A stretch of DNA of 64,000 nucleotides. It comes from DASTFY01 sp963769115. Its GTDB lineage: Bacteria > Actinomycetota > Acidimicrobiia > Acidimicrobiales > Ilumatobacteraceae. The translations under genes were made by a program, and so were the position numbers. The stretch spans positions 62,001-126,000 of the forward strand of contig CAVYKN010000017.1 of the NCBI GenBank assembly GCA_963769115.1, written 5' to 3'. The stretch's first letter is position 1; every line of letters begins with the position of its first letter. Under the pieces are notes generated by a model, which searched no databases, was not told where the DNA came from, and was given only the letters and a program-made list of their open reading frames with translations. Shown piece after piece: positions 44,076 through 52,974 of this stretch.

Positions 44076-44814
44076 GTGCGTACGATCGTGGTGCTGCCGA
44101 CCTACAACGAGTGCGAGAACGTGGCGAACCTCCTCGCGGCCGTCCGATCCACCCTGCCGACGGCCGACATCCTGGTGGTCGACGACAACAGCCCGGACGG
44201 GACGGCGTCGATCGTGGAGGAGGTGGCTTCCGAGCTCGGCCAGATCAAGCTGCTGCGCCGGCCCGGCAAGCACGGCCTCGGCAGCGCCTACCGCGAGGGC
44301 TTCGCCGTCGCGCTCGACGAGGGCTATGAGGCCGTCGTGTCGCATGGACGTCGACTTCTCGCACGATCCGGAGTCGCTGCCCGAGCTGCTGGCGCTGCTG
44401 GACGCGGGCGCGGACGCGGTCATCGGCTCCCGGTATGTGCCGGGCGGAGCGACCGTGGACTGGCCCCTGCACCGGCGGGTCCTGTCGCGCTGGGGGAACC
44501 GCTACACGTCGCTCGTCCTGCGGCTCCAGGTGCGCGACTGCACGTCCGGCTTCCGGGCTTACCGCGCCAGCGCCCTGGCCGCCATCGAGCCGTCCAGCAC
44601 GACGGCCGAGGGATACGCCTTCCTGACCGAGCTGGTCCGGCGGCTCGTCCGCGCCGGCTACCGGGTGATGGAGTCGCCCATCGTCTTTCGCGATCGGCGC
44701 TACGGCGAGTCGAAGATGTCGAGCCGCATCATCCTGGAGTCGATGCTGCTGGTCACGCGGTGGGGAGCGCGCGACCTTGTGACGCGCCGCCATGAGCAGG
44801 AGCCGGTCGACTAG
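44076..44814 (+). CDS. ppm1: Polyprenol monophosphomannose synthase (frameshifted)
   Basis: About 245 residues, GT2. VVLPTYNECENVANLLAAV, VVDDNSPDGTASIV, then after one extra base near 44340 the DxD motif MDVDFSHDPESLPELL, VIGSRYVPGGATVDWP and CTSGFRAYR. These match Dpm1/Ppm1, which makes polyprenyl-phosphate-mannose from GDP-mannose for GT-C enzymes. The membrane and N-acyltransferase domains found in some mycobacterial Ppm1 are absent. It ends 14 bases before the convergent TOPRIM gene. Confidence 0.87.
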
Positions 44815-44828
44815 CGCCGAGCTGACGG

Positions 44829-45465
44829 TCAGACGAGGGAGTCGACCAGGTCACGAAGTGGGCGGGGAACGTCCTCGGGCGGGAGCGCCTCGGCGAGCAA
44901 CTGCGCGTAGCGGTACTTGCGCGCCGAGCGCGTGCCCATGAACCGGTGGAGCTGCTGACCGTGCGGACGATCGCGGTGGGCCGGCATCTGTTGCAGCGTT
45001 CGTAGCGATGGGAGCTCGCCGGCCTGGTCGATGACCACTTCGACTGCGGCGCCACCGAGGGCCCGGATCAGCTCGTCCTCGAGATCCCGGTGGCAGACGA
45101 AGAGCCTGCCCGCGAGTTCGCCGTCGGCGTCCGCGGCCGTGAGGGCCTGGGCGAAGTACGCGGACTCGGCTGCGTCGCACAGCACGGCGATCCGGACATC
45201 CCGGCCCCGCGGACCGAAGGTGGTGAGGAACCTCCGGATGTTGGTGGCGCCGCCCATCGGGACGATGGCGATGCCCTCGTCCTCGAGCTTCCGGCCCGTC
45301 TTGCGGGCGACGGCCTGCACCGCAGACGCGGTCACTCAAGCCTTCGACGAGGACGACCGCGTCCGGGGCGCCGGCCAGTGCCTCGGACTGCGCCTGCGAC
45401 AGCATCCGCTGTGAGATCTCACCCCATGCGTGCTGTCGGGTCGGTCTCGTGTCCTCCATCGTCAT
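44829..45465 (-). CDS. Stand-alone TOPRIM (OLD-type) nuclease-domain protein (frameshifted)
   Basis: About 211 residues. The TOPRIM signature is split by one extra base near 45342: VVLVEGLSD before, SAVQAVARKTGRKL after. Then come VPMGGATNIRRFLTTFG, VRIAVLCDAAESAYF and CHRDLEDELIRALG, giving the Glu, Asp and Asp-x-Glu set of OLD-family TOPRIM nucleases. The ABC-type ATPase domain of OLD proteins is missing, as in the actinobacterial proteins named TOPRIM nucleotidyl transferase/hydrolase. It lies 94 bases downstream of the TIR-WD40 gene on the same strand and may be cotranscribed. Confidence 0.75.
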
Positions 45466-45559
45466 CGCCTCGCGAGGTTGCGGTCAGCGTGAACGCTACG
45501 ACCGAGGCCGGTCTCGGTGGCGAGAATGTCGATGCGAGGCAGGGCGAGGGGGTCGTCAG

Positions 45560-48463
45560 CTAACAGGCTGCGAAGTACGGAGTCGCATCACCCACCAAGT
45601 CGTTCCACTCGGCCTCACTCAGGCTGCGGTGAGCTACCGCGCATGCACGTTCGATCAACATCTCTCTGTCAAGGCTCCACACGACGACCCATCCGCCATT
45701 GTTCCCCGCTAGGAGATACGAGTCATCCCCGGCAAACGTCGCATCATGCCAGTCACCATTCAGTGCGGCGACCAAGTCAGCCTGAACCTGTGCTCCTGAT
45801 CCGATGTCCCAGAGGGCAACGCTGTCGTGTTCGCCCACGACTGCGATCAAGCTCGAGTCCGACGAGAGGTCAATGCCCTGGATCGCGCCCGACACTCCCT
45901 GAACAGGTACGCGCTCGGCTTCTTCACCGCCAACCGCGTAGAGCCACACGTCCTGCCCTCCGAATCCGGCGGCGAGCCGCCCGTCGTCACTCACGACGAA
46001 TCCTTCGGTGCCAACGGGCAGGGAGGCGACGCGGGTGATCTCGCGACTCGCCACGTCCCACATCACCAAGGCATCAAGGCACAAGCCAAAGAGCGTGCGC
46101 CCGTCAGGACTGAACCGGAGCTCGCTATCGAACCCGAATCGATTGAGGTCGCACGGCGGTGGACTGAGCGGCAGCTCGCCACCTCCGCCGAGTTGCCGCA
46201 AGGCAGCCCGACCATCGCGAGCGATCGCCAGCTGATCGCCACGCGGACTGAGCGCGGCGTCGTCAGCAAACTCGAACTCCTCGGAGCGAACCAGTTGCCC
46301 TGTCGTCGCATCGAACACGCTCAGGCCGGTGTTCCCCACCAGAGCGACCTTCTCATCGTCGAGGAAGGCGAGGTCGGTGACGTCGGACGTGTCGATGGAG
46401 AACTCGGCGAGAAACGTTCCGGACGGAAAACTCCACGTTGTCGCCACTCCGAACACCTCGGCGGCCGCGAGGATCTGTCCGTCAGGTGATACGGCCAGAC
46501 GGTTGACCGTCGGCGCGAACGGGCTGTTCGAAGATGGAGCGTAGAGGTAGCGCCTCAGGGCGGACTCACTCAAGGGGTGCCAGGTCATCAGCCGGCCCCC
46601 GCGTCCGCTCGACAGCAACGTCGAGCCATCGGGCGAGAAGGAGAGCGACTGCACACCCTCGGGATCACCTCTCAGGCCGACGGAAACGACGCCGAGATCA
46701 TCGGTCGACCAGACGTCGATCAGTCCGTCGGCTCCGCCGGTTGCGACGAACTGTCCGTCCTTGCTGAACGACAACGTGTCGGGACTGGACGAGGTCGTCC
46801 ACTCGCTGTCTCCGTCTGCCGGGTCGGTGCGCAGCTCGAGATCATCCGCGTCCCTGAACACCAGAGCCGCTCGCCCGCCAAATCCACCCTCCAGCGACGC
46901 GATCAGGAGGCCATCCGGACTCAGGCGAAGCCGCTCCACTCCTCCCGACATCGTCGCGGTCTCTCTTATCAGTTCCCCGCTCGCCAGGTCGAAGAGCTGC
47001 ACGAACCCGCTTCTGTCGGTCAACGGCCCGACGCTCCCGCCGACGGCAAGTGTCCGGTCGTCGTCACTGAAGCTGAGATCAAGGACGGCTCGCCCGTCTG
47101 ATGACGGAGTCGGCCATCGATGGACGAACTCCCCGAGTGCGACGTCCCAAACGATGACCTCGTCCTCGCCGCGAAGCGCGAGGAGCGTGCCATCGCGGTT
47201 CAGCGTCAGCTTGAGGGGGAGATTGACCGGCACGCCTGATGGGATCGGAGCGCGGCCCAACTCCGCCATGGTCTCGGCGTCACGGACCATCACGGTCCGC
47301 CCATCCCGCTCGCTCGTCGCGATCGTCGTCCCATCACCACTGACGGCGGAGGTGATGAGTTGTCCGTCATCGGCGGCCACCGCAGTTCGCCCGGTCTCGA
47401 CATTGTCGTCCAACGACCACCGGGTCAGCTGGCCGTCGGCGCCCAGCAGGATTGCTTCGTCGTCGTTCACCGACTCCACGAGCCCGTTGCCAGAGGTCTC
47501 CGAGAGAATTGCGCCGAGCTCGGTCGTGGCTTGAACGCCGTCCAGGAGGACGCCATACGTCTGCGGGTTGTCGTCGAGATGCAACGCGGCGATGCTCAGG
47601 AGCAGCGACTGGCCGGGGTCGGTGTCGAGTTCCCCGCTGGCTTCGGTTGCTAGGTATCGCGCCGTTGCGAGGTCGCGTTGGCGGATGGCCTCCTCACGCT
47701 CGCGCTCGGCCGTGGCTCGCTGATCTTGTGCTTCGCGTCGCTGCGAGCGAGCCTCGTCCCGTTGCCGCACCGCGACCAGTGCGGATGCAGCGGCGACGAT
47801 CGAGAGAAGAACGACGGTGACGAGACCAGTACGCGCCAGCCGTCTGGTCCGTCGGTACTGGCGCAGGTCCTCTCCGATCATCTCGTCCTTCGGGCGGTCG
47901 TGCACGACCGCCGCCAGCGAGGCGACGGAGTCGAGAAGACGGGGATCCCGCCTGGAGAGTGACTGCGTGGCCCGCGCCCATCGCAGGTCTACGTGCAGCG
48001 GTTCGGAGGTGAACAGGCCTCTTGCGGAGTCAGGCAAGGCGTTCGTCCGGGCCTCGTCGAAGTCTCCGCGTTCCCGGTCCCACGCGATCTCACCGGCGGT
48101 CAGAGCGATGAGCAACGTCGCGGGGCCCTTGAGCTCCCGCCAGCGATCCACCTCTCGGGAGACCCACTCGGAGGCAGCCGCCTCAGGAGAAGCGAGCAAG
48201 ATCAGGAAGCGAGAGTTGTCGAGGGCGTCCACTATGGATGTCCAGAGTGCTGGGCTGGCGGACAGGCTCGTTTGATCTCGAAAGACGCGCATGGATCGTC
48301 TCCGATTCCACGGCTTGGCGAACCGCTGCAGCTCGGTTTGGAGCCTCATGGCGACAGGCACGTCGAGAGCGTGGCTGTACGAGATGAACGCGTCGTAGCC
48401 GGGCCCAGACCTCTCGACCGCCGGCTGCGCTCGCTCCATCTCTCTCAGCGCTCCACTCCTCAC
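45560..48463 (-). CDS. TIR-transmembrane-coiled coil-WD40 protein
   Basis: A 967-residue protein. Residues about 20-160 are a TIR domain (YDAFISYSHALDVPVA, RVFRDQTSL, SRFLILLASPEAAASEW); E104 in WVSREVDRW sits where NAD-cleaving TIRs keep their catalytic Glu. A transmembrane helix (about 211-233, GLVTVVLLSIVAAASALVAV) and a charged coiled coil rich in Arg/Glu/Gln follow. The rest forms WD40-like repeats with signatures such as LSFSPDGSTLLSSG, IDVWSTDDLG and VALWDIGSG, ending in a Cys/Trp motif (RACAVAHRSLSEAEWNDL). The DNA is visibly more AT-rich than its neighbours. GTG 48463 or ATG 48439 may be the start. Likely a stress or phage sensor. Confidence 0.85.
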   Translation of the reverse strand: MRSGALREMERAQPAVERSGPGYDAFISYSHALDVPVAMRLQTELQRFAKPWNRRRSMRVFRDQTSLSASPALWTSIVDALDNSRFLILLASPEAAASEWVSREVDRWRELKGPATLLIALTAGEIAWDRERGDFDEARTNALPDSARGLFTSEPLHVDLRWARATQSLSRRDPRLLDSVASLAAVVHDRPKDEMIGEDLRQYRRTRRLARTGLVTVVLLSIVAAASALVAVRQRDEARSQRREAQDQRATAEREREEAIRQRDLATARYLATEASGELDTDPGQSLLLSIAALHLDDNPQTYGVLLDGVQATTELGAILSETSGNGLVESVNDDEAILLGADGQLTRWSLDDNVETGRTAVAADDGQLITSAVSGDGTTIATSERDGRTVMVRDAETMAELGRAPIPSGVPVNLPLKLTLNRDGTLLALRGEDEVIVWDVALGEFVHRWPTPSSDGRAVLDLSFSDDDRTLAVGGSVGPLTDRSGFVQLFDLASGELIRETATMSGGVERLRLSPDGLLIASLEGGFGGRAALVFRDADDLELRTDPADGDSEWTTSSSPDTLSFSKDGQFVATGGADGLIDVWSTDDLGVVSVGLRGDPEGVQSLSFSPDGSTLLSSGRGGRLMTWHPLSESALRRYLYAPSSNSPFAPTVNRLAVSPDGQILAAAEVFGVATTWSFPSGTFLAEFSIDTSDVTDLAFLDDEKVALVGNTGLSVFDATTGQLVRSEEFEFADDAALSPRGDQLAIARDGRAALRQLGGGGELPLSPPPCDLNRFGFDSELRFSPDGRTLFGLCLDALVMWDVASREITRVASLPVGTEGFVVSDDGRLAAGFGGQDVWLYAVGGEEAERVPVQGVSGAIQGIDLSSDSSLIAVVGEHDSVALWDIGSGAQVQADLVAALNGDWHDATFAGDDSYLLAGNNGGWVVVWSLDREMLIERACAVAHRSLSEAEWNDLVGDATPYFAAC

Positions 48464-48552
48464 CTGACGCGTTGCGGGTGCGATGGGCCTCTTCGTTCGA
48501 CCGGCGTCAGGTCAGCGACCTGCCGGCGCCGCTGTTGGCATCCATCGTACGT

Positions 48553-49855
48553 TCAGTTCATCCCTTGCCACGGGGGCTCGGTCAGAGCAACCTCGTCCGT
48601 AGGGCGGCGCCACCACGACCAGGCTCGGTCGAGTGCCGCCGCGGCCAGCACGACGAAAGCGATCTCAGCCGGGAGCCGGAAGCGGGGCAGCCCGTAGAAC
48701 AGCGTCGTCACGATGAAGACCAGGACTGGCATCGCCACCAGTGGCAGCAGCCGTACGCGACGGCGGTGGAGCACGACGCCCCCGGCGACGGCGGCCGGCA
48801 CCAGAAGCCAGAACTGCACGATGCCGATCCAGGACGCCCATCGCTCACGACCCTCGCCGGTGTTGTAGAAGACCATCTGATCGAGCCGCCACGGCAGGCT
48901 CCACGCCCTGAGTTGGCGGGCCACGAAGACGGCGGGAAGCCGGTCGAGGTTCTCGCGTAGGTGGTCGAGCCCGGCCCGCCGGAAGACCACCGACTTCTCG
49001 GACTGGTCAACCCCCTCTGGCATCGGGTACGCGAGCCGCGCAATTGATGCTCCAGAACCCGATGGCCGGTCCGTCGTAGGTCTCCGGACAGTTCGCGCCG
49101 TAGATGGTCAGGCCCTCGTTGGTCGACAGCAGCACCGGCCGCTCGAACCGGCTGAGGTTGTAGACGGTCCACGGCGCCAGCGCGGCGATGGTGACACCGA
49201 CGGCCAGGCCCAGGTGGCCCCAGCGCGCGCCCCGGGCTTCAGGCGCGCCGAACCGGCGGAACAGCATGATCGGCACCAGGACCAGCGGGATCACGAGCAG
49301 CATCTCGGCCCGGGCCAGCGCTGTCAGTCCGGTCAGCAGCCCGACCAGCGCGGCTCGACCAGCGACCGGCCGCTCCAGGTACCAGTAGACGGCCAGCAAG
49401 AGCCCGGCGATGCAGAGCGCGGACAGCGTCTCGGACATGACGAGACCGTCGTTCATCCAGAACGCGGCGTAGAGCCCGGTCAGGCCGGCGGCGATGAGGC
49501 CGCCCCGGCGGCCGACCACCCTCATGCCGAGCAGCCCGACCAGCCAGACCACCCCCGCGCCGAGGAAGGCCATCAGGAGGCGCTGGCGCATCACCGGATC
49601 CGAGTCGCCCCAGGAGACGAGGGCCGCCACGAGGACGGTCATCGGCGGGTGATCGGCTGCCTCGGCCCCGTCGTTGAACGGCTCCTCGAAGCCCCGACCG
49701 TCGGCGATCAGGCGGGCCTGGATCGAGTAGTAGAACTGGTCGCCCTTGAGCTCGTCACCCGGCTTGGCGGCGAGGACGTAGGCGACGCGGAAGGCCAGCG
49801 ACACCAGCACGATCGCCAGCAGCGCCCACCGGTACCAGTTGCGGGAGTGCGTCAT
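48553..49855 (-). CDS. GT39/ArnT-like membrane mannosyltransferase (frameshifted)
   Basis: About 433 residues. The GT-C signature is the first loop with acidic residues (AKPGDELKGDQFYYSIQARL, DHPPMTVLVAAL), followed by about ten helices (VVWLVGLLGMRVV, AALVGLLTGLTALARAEMLL). One extra base near 49022 separates the C-terminal quarter (LRENLDRLPAVFVARQLRAW, LLPLVAMPVLVFIVTTLFYG). The family moves a sugar from polyprenyl phosphate to protein or lipid acceptors outside the cell. It lies 19 bases after a GT2 gene, which would make its donor. Confidence 0.78.
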
Positions 49856-49874
49856 CTGTGGGACGGCGTCGAGG

Positions 49875-50606
49875 TCAGCGGGTGGAGCGCTGGCGCAGCC
49901 GGACCCCGACCGAGGAGTAGCGCACGATGCAGTACAGAGCCTGCACGCCGTCCCGCCAGCCGATCTTCTTGCCCTCGTCGTACGTGCGGCCGCTGTAGGA
50001 GACCCCGACCTCGTAGATGCGCCATCCGCCTGCCGCAACCTTCGCGGTGACCTCGGGCTCGAACCCGAAGCGGTCCTCCTCGAGCTCGATGGACTGGATC
50101 ACCTCCCGCCGGAACACCTTGAAGCAGGTCTCCATGTCCGTGAGGTTCAGGTTGGTGAACATGTTGGACGCCAGCGTGAGCAGGCGGTTGCCCAGCGAGT
50201 GCCAGAAGTAGAGGACCCGGTGGGGGCGACCTGACTGGAAGCGGGAGCCGAACACCACGTCCGCCTTGCCGTCCTCCAGCGGCTGCAGCAGCAGTCCGTA
50301 CTCGGCCGGGTCGTACTCCAGGTCGGCGTCCTGGACGACGACGTAGTCGCCGGCCGCCTCGTCGAACCCCCTGCGCAGGGCCGCTCCCTTGCCCCGGTTC
50401 TCGGGCTGGAGCAGCACCCGGACCCGGTCGTCCTTGAGCTTGGCGAGGACCTCGCGCGTCCCGTCGGTGGAGCCGTCGTCCACGATCAGCAGCTCCTGCA
50501 CCCAGGGCGAAGCCAGCACCTGGTCGACGACGGTCTCGACCGTCGGGCGCTCGTTGTAACAGGGCATGACCACACTGAGGCATGGTCGCGGGGCACCGGC
50601 GGGCAC
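49875..50606 (-). CDS. Glycosyltransferase family 2, polyprenyl-phosphate hexose synthase-like
   Basis: A 243-residue GT2. VVMPCYNERPTVETVV, IVDDGSTDGTREVL, VQDADLEYDPAEYGLL (DxD) and DMETCFKVFRREV are typical of dolichyl-phosphate sugar synthases. The C-terminal GRTYDEGKKIGWRDGVQAL matches the same group. GTG 50606 is preferred: TACGCT at 50616-50621 is 9 bases upstream, suggesting a leaderless message, and the start aligns with family members. Followed by the GT39-like gene. Divergent from ugd. Confidence 0.85.
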   Translation of the reverse strand: MPAGAPRPCLSVVMPCYNERPTVETVVDQVLASPWVQELLIVDDGSTDGTREVLAKLKDDRVRVLLQPENRGKGAALRRGFDEAAGDYVVVQDADLEYDPAEYGLLLQPLEDGKADVVFGSRFQSGRPHRVLYFWHSLGNRLLTLASNMFTNLNLTDMETCFKVFRREVIQSIELEEDRFGFEPEVTAKVAAGGWRIYEVGVSYSGRTYDEGKKIGWRDGVQALYCIVRYSSVGVRLRQRSTR

Positions 50607-50615
50607 GGAGCCGAG

Positions 50616-50699
50616 AGCGTAGTCGTGGGTCGGGACGGTCCCGCGGCACCTCGCGAGCACCTCCCGAGCACCCCGGACGAACCGGTCCGCTCGTAGAGT
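50616..50699. promoter_or_regulatory. Divergent leaderless promoters (GT2 and ugd)
   Basis: Minus strand TACGCT at 50616-50621, 9 bases before GTG 50606. Plus strand TAGAGT at 50694-50699, 8 bases before GTG 50708. Confidence 0.5.
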
Positions 50700-50707
50700 G
50701 GAACGCC

Positions 50708-51991
50708 GTGACCAAGATCGCTGTCGTCGGTGCCGGGTACGTGGGGTTGACGACGGCGGCCTGCTTCTCCCATCTCGGACACGACGTGGTGTGCGCCGAC
50801 GTGGACGTGGCGAGGGTCGAGCGGCTGAGCCGTGCCGCCACCGAGGAAGGTGTCCTGCCCATCGTGGAGGAGGGCCTCGAGCAGCTGGTGCGCGACGGCC
50901 TGCGCCACGGCCGGCTGCGGTTCGTCATCGGCGCGGCCGCCGCGGTCGCCGGCGCGGAGTACGTCTACCTCTGCGTTCCCACGCCGCAGCGTGACGACGG
51001 GTCGGCCGACCTGAGCTACGTGGAATCAGCGGCCGCCGAGGTCGGGCCGCTCCTGGAGTCCGAGTCGATCGTCGTCAACAAGTCGACGGTGCCGGTCGGT
51101 TCGACCGGCATCGTGCAGCGGGCTCTCCGCCGCCCCGACGTCTACGTCGTGTCCAACCCCGAGTTCCTGCGCGAAGGCTCGGCCGTGCACGACTTCCTGC
51201 ACCCGGGACGCATCGTGATCGGGGCCGACGACCAGGCCGCCGCCATCCGCGTGGCCAGCCTCTACCTGGGCGTGGCCGCGCCGCTGGTCGTCACCGATCC
51301 GCGCTCGGCCGAGATCATCAAGTACGCGTCGAACGCGTTCCTGGCCACCAAGGTCTCCTTCGTCAACGCGGTGGCCGCGATCTGCGAGTCCGTCGGGGCC
51401 GACGTGAACGACGTCGTCCTGGGCATGGGATACGACGACCGGATCGGCCGGGAGTTCCTCCGCCCAGGACCCGGCTGGGGCGGCTCCTGCCTGCCCAAGG
51501 ACACCAGGGCGCTGCTGCGCATCGCCGACGACGCCGGCTACCGGTTCGATCTGCTCAAGGCGACGATCGACGTCAACGAGCAGCAGCTCGACCGCATGGT
51601 CGACAAGCTCGCCGACGCGGTCGGCACCCCGCTCGACGGGGTCACCGTGGCCGTCTGGGGGCTGACGTTCAAGGCCCGCACGGACGACCTGCGGGACTCG
51701 CCGGCGCTCGCCGTCATCCAGCGCCTCCTCGACCGCGGGGCGCGCGTGCAGGCCTACGACCCCACGGTGCGATCGCTCGACGGCATCGACGTGCGTCCGG
51801 ACCCCTACGCCGCATGCGAAGGCGCGGCGGTGCTCGCCGTGCTGACCGAGTGGGACGAGCTGCGCTGGCTGGACTTCGACAAGGTGGCCTCCGTGATGGC
51901 CGCGCCGCGGGTGGTCGACACCCGCAACCTGCTCGACCGGGCCTCGCTCTTGCGCTCGGGCTTCACCTACCGCGGCGTGGGCCGCACCTGA
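50708..51991 (+). CDS. ugd: UDP-glucose 6-dehydrogenase
   Basis: A 427-residue enzyme that oxidises UDP-glucose to UDP-glucuronate with 2 NAD. GAGYVGLTTAACFSHLGH is the NAD site; KSTVPVGST and SNPEFLREGSAVHDFLHPGR are family motifs; C261 in WGGSCLPKDT is the catalytic thiol; WGLTFKARTDDLRDSPALAV ends the third domain. Leaderless start at GTG 50708. It overlaps the next gene by one base (TGATG), so UDP-glucuronate would feed straight into UDP-xylose formation. Confidence 0.95.
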   Translation: MTKIAVVGAGYVGLTTAACFSHLGHDVVCADVDVARVERLSRAATEEGVLPIVEEGLEQLVRDGLRHGRLRFVIGAAAAVAGAEYVYLCVPTPQRDDGSADLSYVESAAAEVGPLLESESIVVNKSTVPVGSTGIVQRALRRPDVYVVSNPEFLREGSAVHDFLHPGRIVIGADDQAAAIRVASLYLGVAAPLVVTDPRSAEIIKYASNAFLATKVSFVNAVAAICESVGADVNDVVLGMGYDDRIGREFLRPGPGWGGSCLPKDTRALLRIADDAGYRFDLLKATIDVNEQQLDRMVDKLADAVGTPLDGVTVAVWGLTFKARTDDLRDSPALAVIQRLLDRGARVQAYDPTVRSLDGIDVRPDPYAACEGAAVLAVLTEWDELRWLDFDKVASVMAAPRVVDTRNLLDRASLLRSGFTYRGVGRT

Positions 51992-52962
51992 TGGCGCGTG
52001 TGGTGGTGGCCGGCGGTGCCGGCTTCATCGGCAGCTACGTGTGCGAGTCCCTCGTGAACCGCGGCGACCAGGTCGTCGCCATCGACAACCTCGTCACCGG
52101 CCGGCCCGACAACGTGGCCGGCCTGCTCGGCCACGAGCGGTTCGCGCTCGTGGAACACGACGTCTGCCAGCCGTTCGAACGGACGGGCGCGCTGGCGCCG
52201 CGCGTGGATCTCGTGATGGACCTGGCGTCGCCGGCCTCGCCCGACGACTTCGACCGCATGCCGCTGGAGATCCTGGCCGTGGGCTCGGCGGGGACGGGTC
52301 ATCTCCTCGATGCAGCGCGAGCGGACGGCGCCCGCTTCTTCCTGGCCTCGACCAGCGAGGTCTACGGCGATCCCCTCGTCCACCCGCAGCACGAGTCGTA
52401 CTGGGGGCACGTCGACCCCATCGGGCCTCGCTCCTGCTACGACGAGGCCAAGCGCTTCGCGGAGGCGCTCACGATGGCGACCGCACGCGTGCACGGCACC
52501 GACGTGCGCATCGCCCGGATCTTCAACACCTACGGCCCCCGCATGCACGCCTCTGACGGCCGCGTGGTCACGAACTTCGTCGTCCAGGCCTTGACCGGCC
52601 GGCCCCTCACTCTGTTCGGCGACGGCAGCCAGACCCGCAGCTTCTGCTACGTGGAGGACGAGGTGGCGGGGCTGCTGGCCCTCGCCGACCTGCCGAGTCC
52701 GCCGCCCGGTCCGGTGAACATCGGCAACCCGCACGAGGTGACCATGCGGGAGCTGGCCGAACTGGTCGTGGAGCTGACCGGCTCCTCGTCGCCGATCACC
52801 ACGGGCCCGATCCCACCCGGCCGGGAAGGCGATCCCGTCCGTCGACGGCCGGACATCACCCGCGCCCGTGAGCTGCTCGGCTGGGCGCCGGTCACCGGGC
52901 TGCGCGAGGGGTTGCAGCGCACCATCGACGCCCTCCGGCTCGAGGTGGCGGCCGCGGGCTGA
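51991..52962 (+). CDS. uxs: UDP-glucuronate decarboxylase (UDP-xylose synthase)
   Basis: A 323-residue extended SDR. GGAGFIGSYVCESLV binds NAD. The UXS-specific stretch DLASPASPDDFDRMPLEIL, then STSEVYGDPLVHPQ and catalytic Y150-x3-K154 in CYDEAKRFAEAL, separate it from ordinary epimerases; the downstream FNTYGPRMHASDGRVV is also typical. It converts UDP-glucuronate to UDP-xylose. It is directly coupled to ugd. Together they imply xylose (or a sugar derived from it) in an envelope polymer. It ends 12 bases before a convergent PIG-V-like gene. Confidence 0.92.
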   Translation: MARVVVAGGAGFIGSYVCESLVNRGDQVVAIDNLVTGRPDNVAGLLGHERFALVEHDVCQPFERTGALAPRVDLVMDLASPASPDDFDRMPLEILAVGSAGTGHLLDAARADGARFFLASTSEVYGDPLVHPQHESYWGHVDPIGPRSCYDEAKRFAEALTMATARVHGTDVRIARIFNTYGPRMHASDGRVVTNFVVQALTGRPLTLFGDGSQTRSFCYVEDEVAGLLALADLPSPPPGPVNIGNPHEVTMRELAELVVELTGSSSPITTGPIPPGREGDPVRRRPDITRARELLGWAPVTGLREGLQRTIDALRLEVAAAG

Positions 52963-52974
52963 GCGGCACACCGG

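Noticed and set aside
45560..48463. WD40 repeat region as a DNA tandem repeat or CRISPR-like array
   Set aside because: Repeats exist only at protein level and are highly divergent; no regularly spaced identical DNA units.
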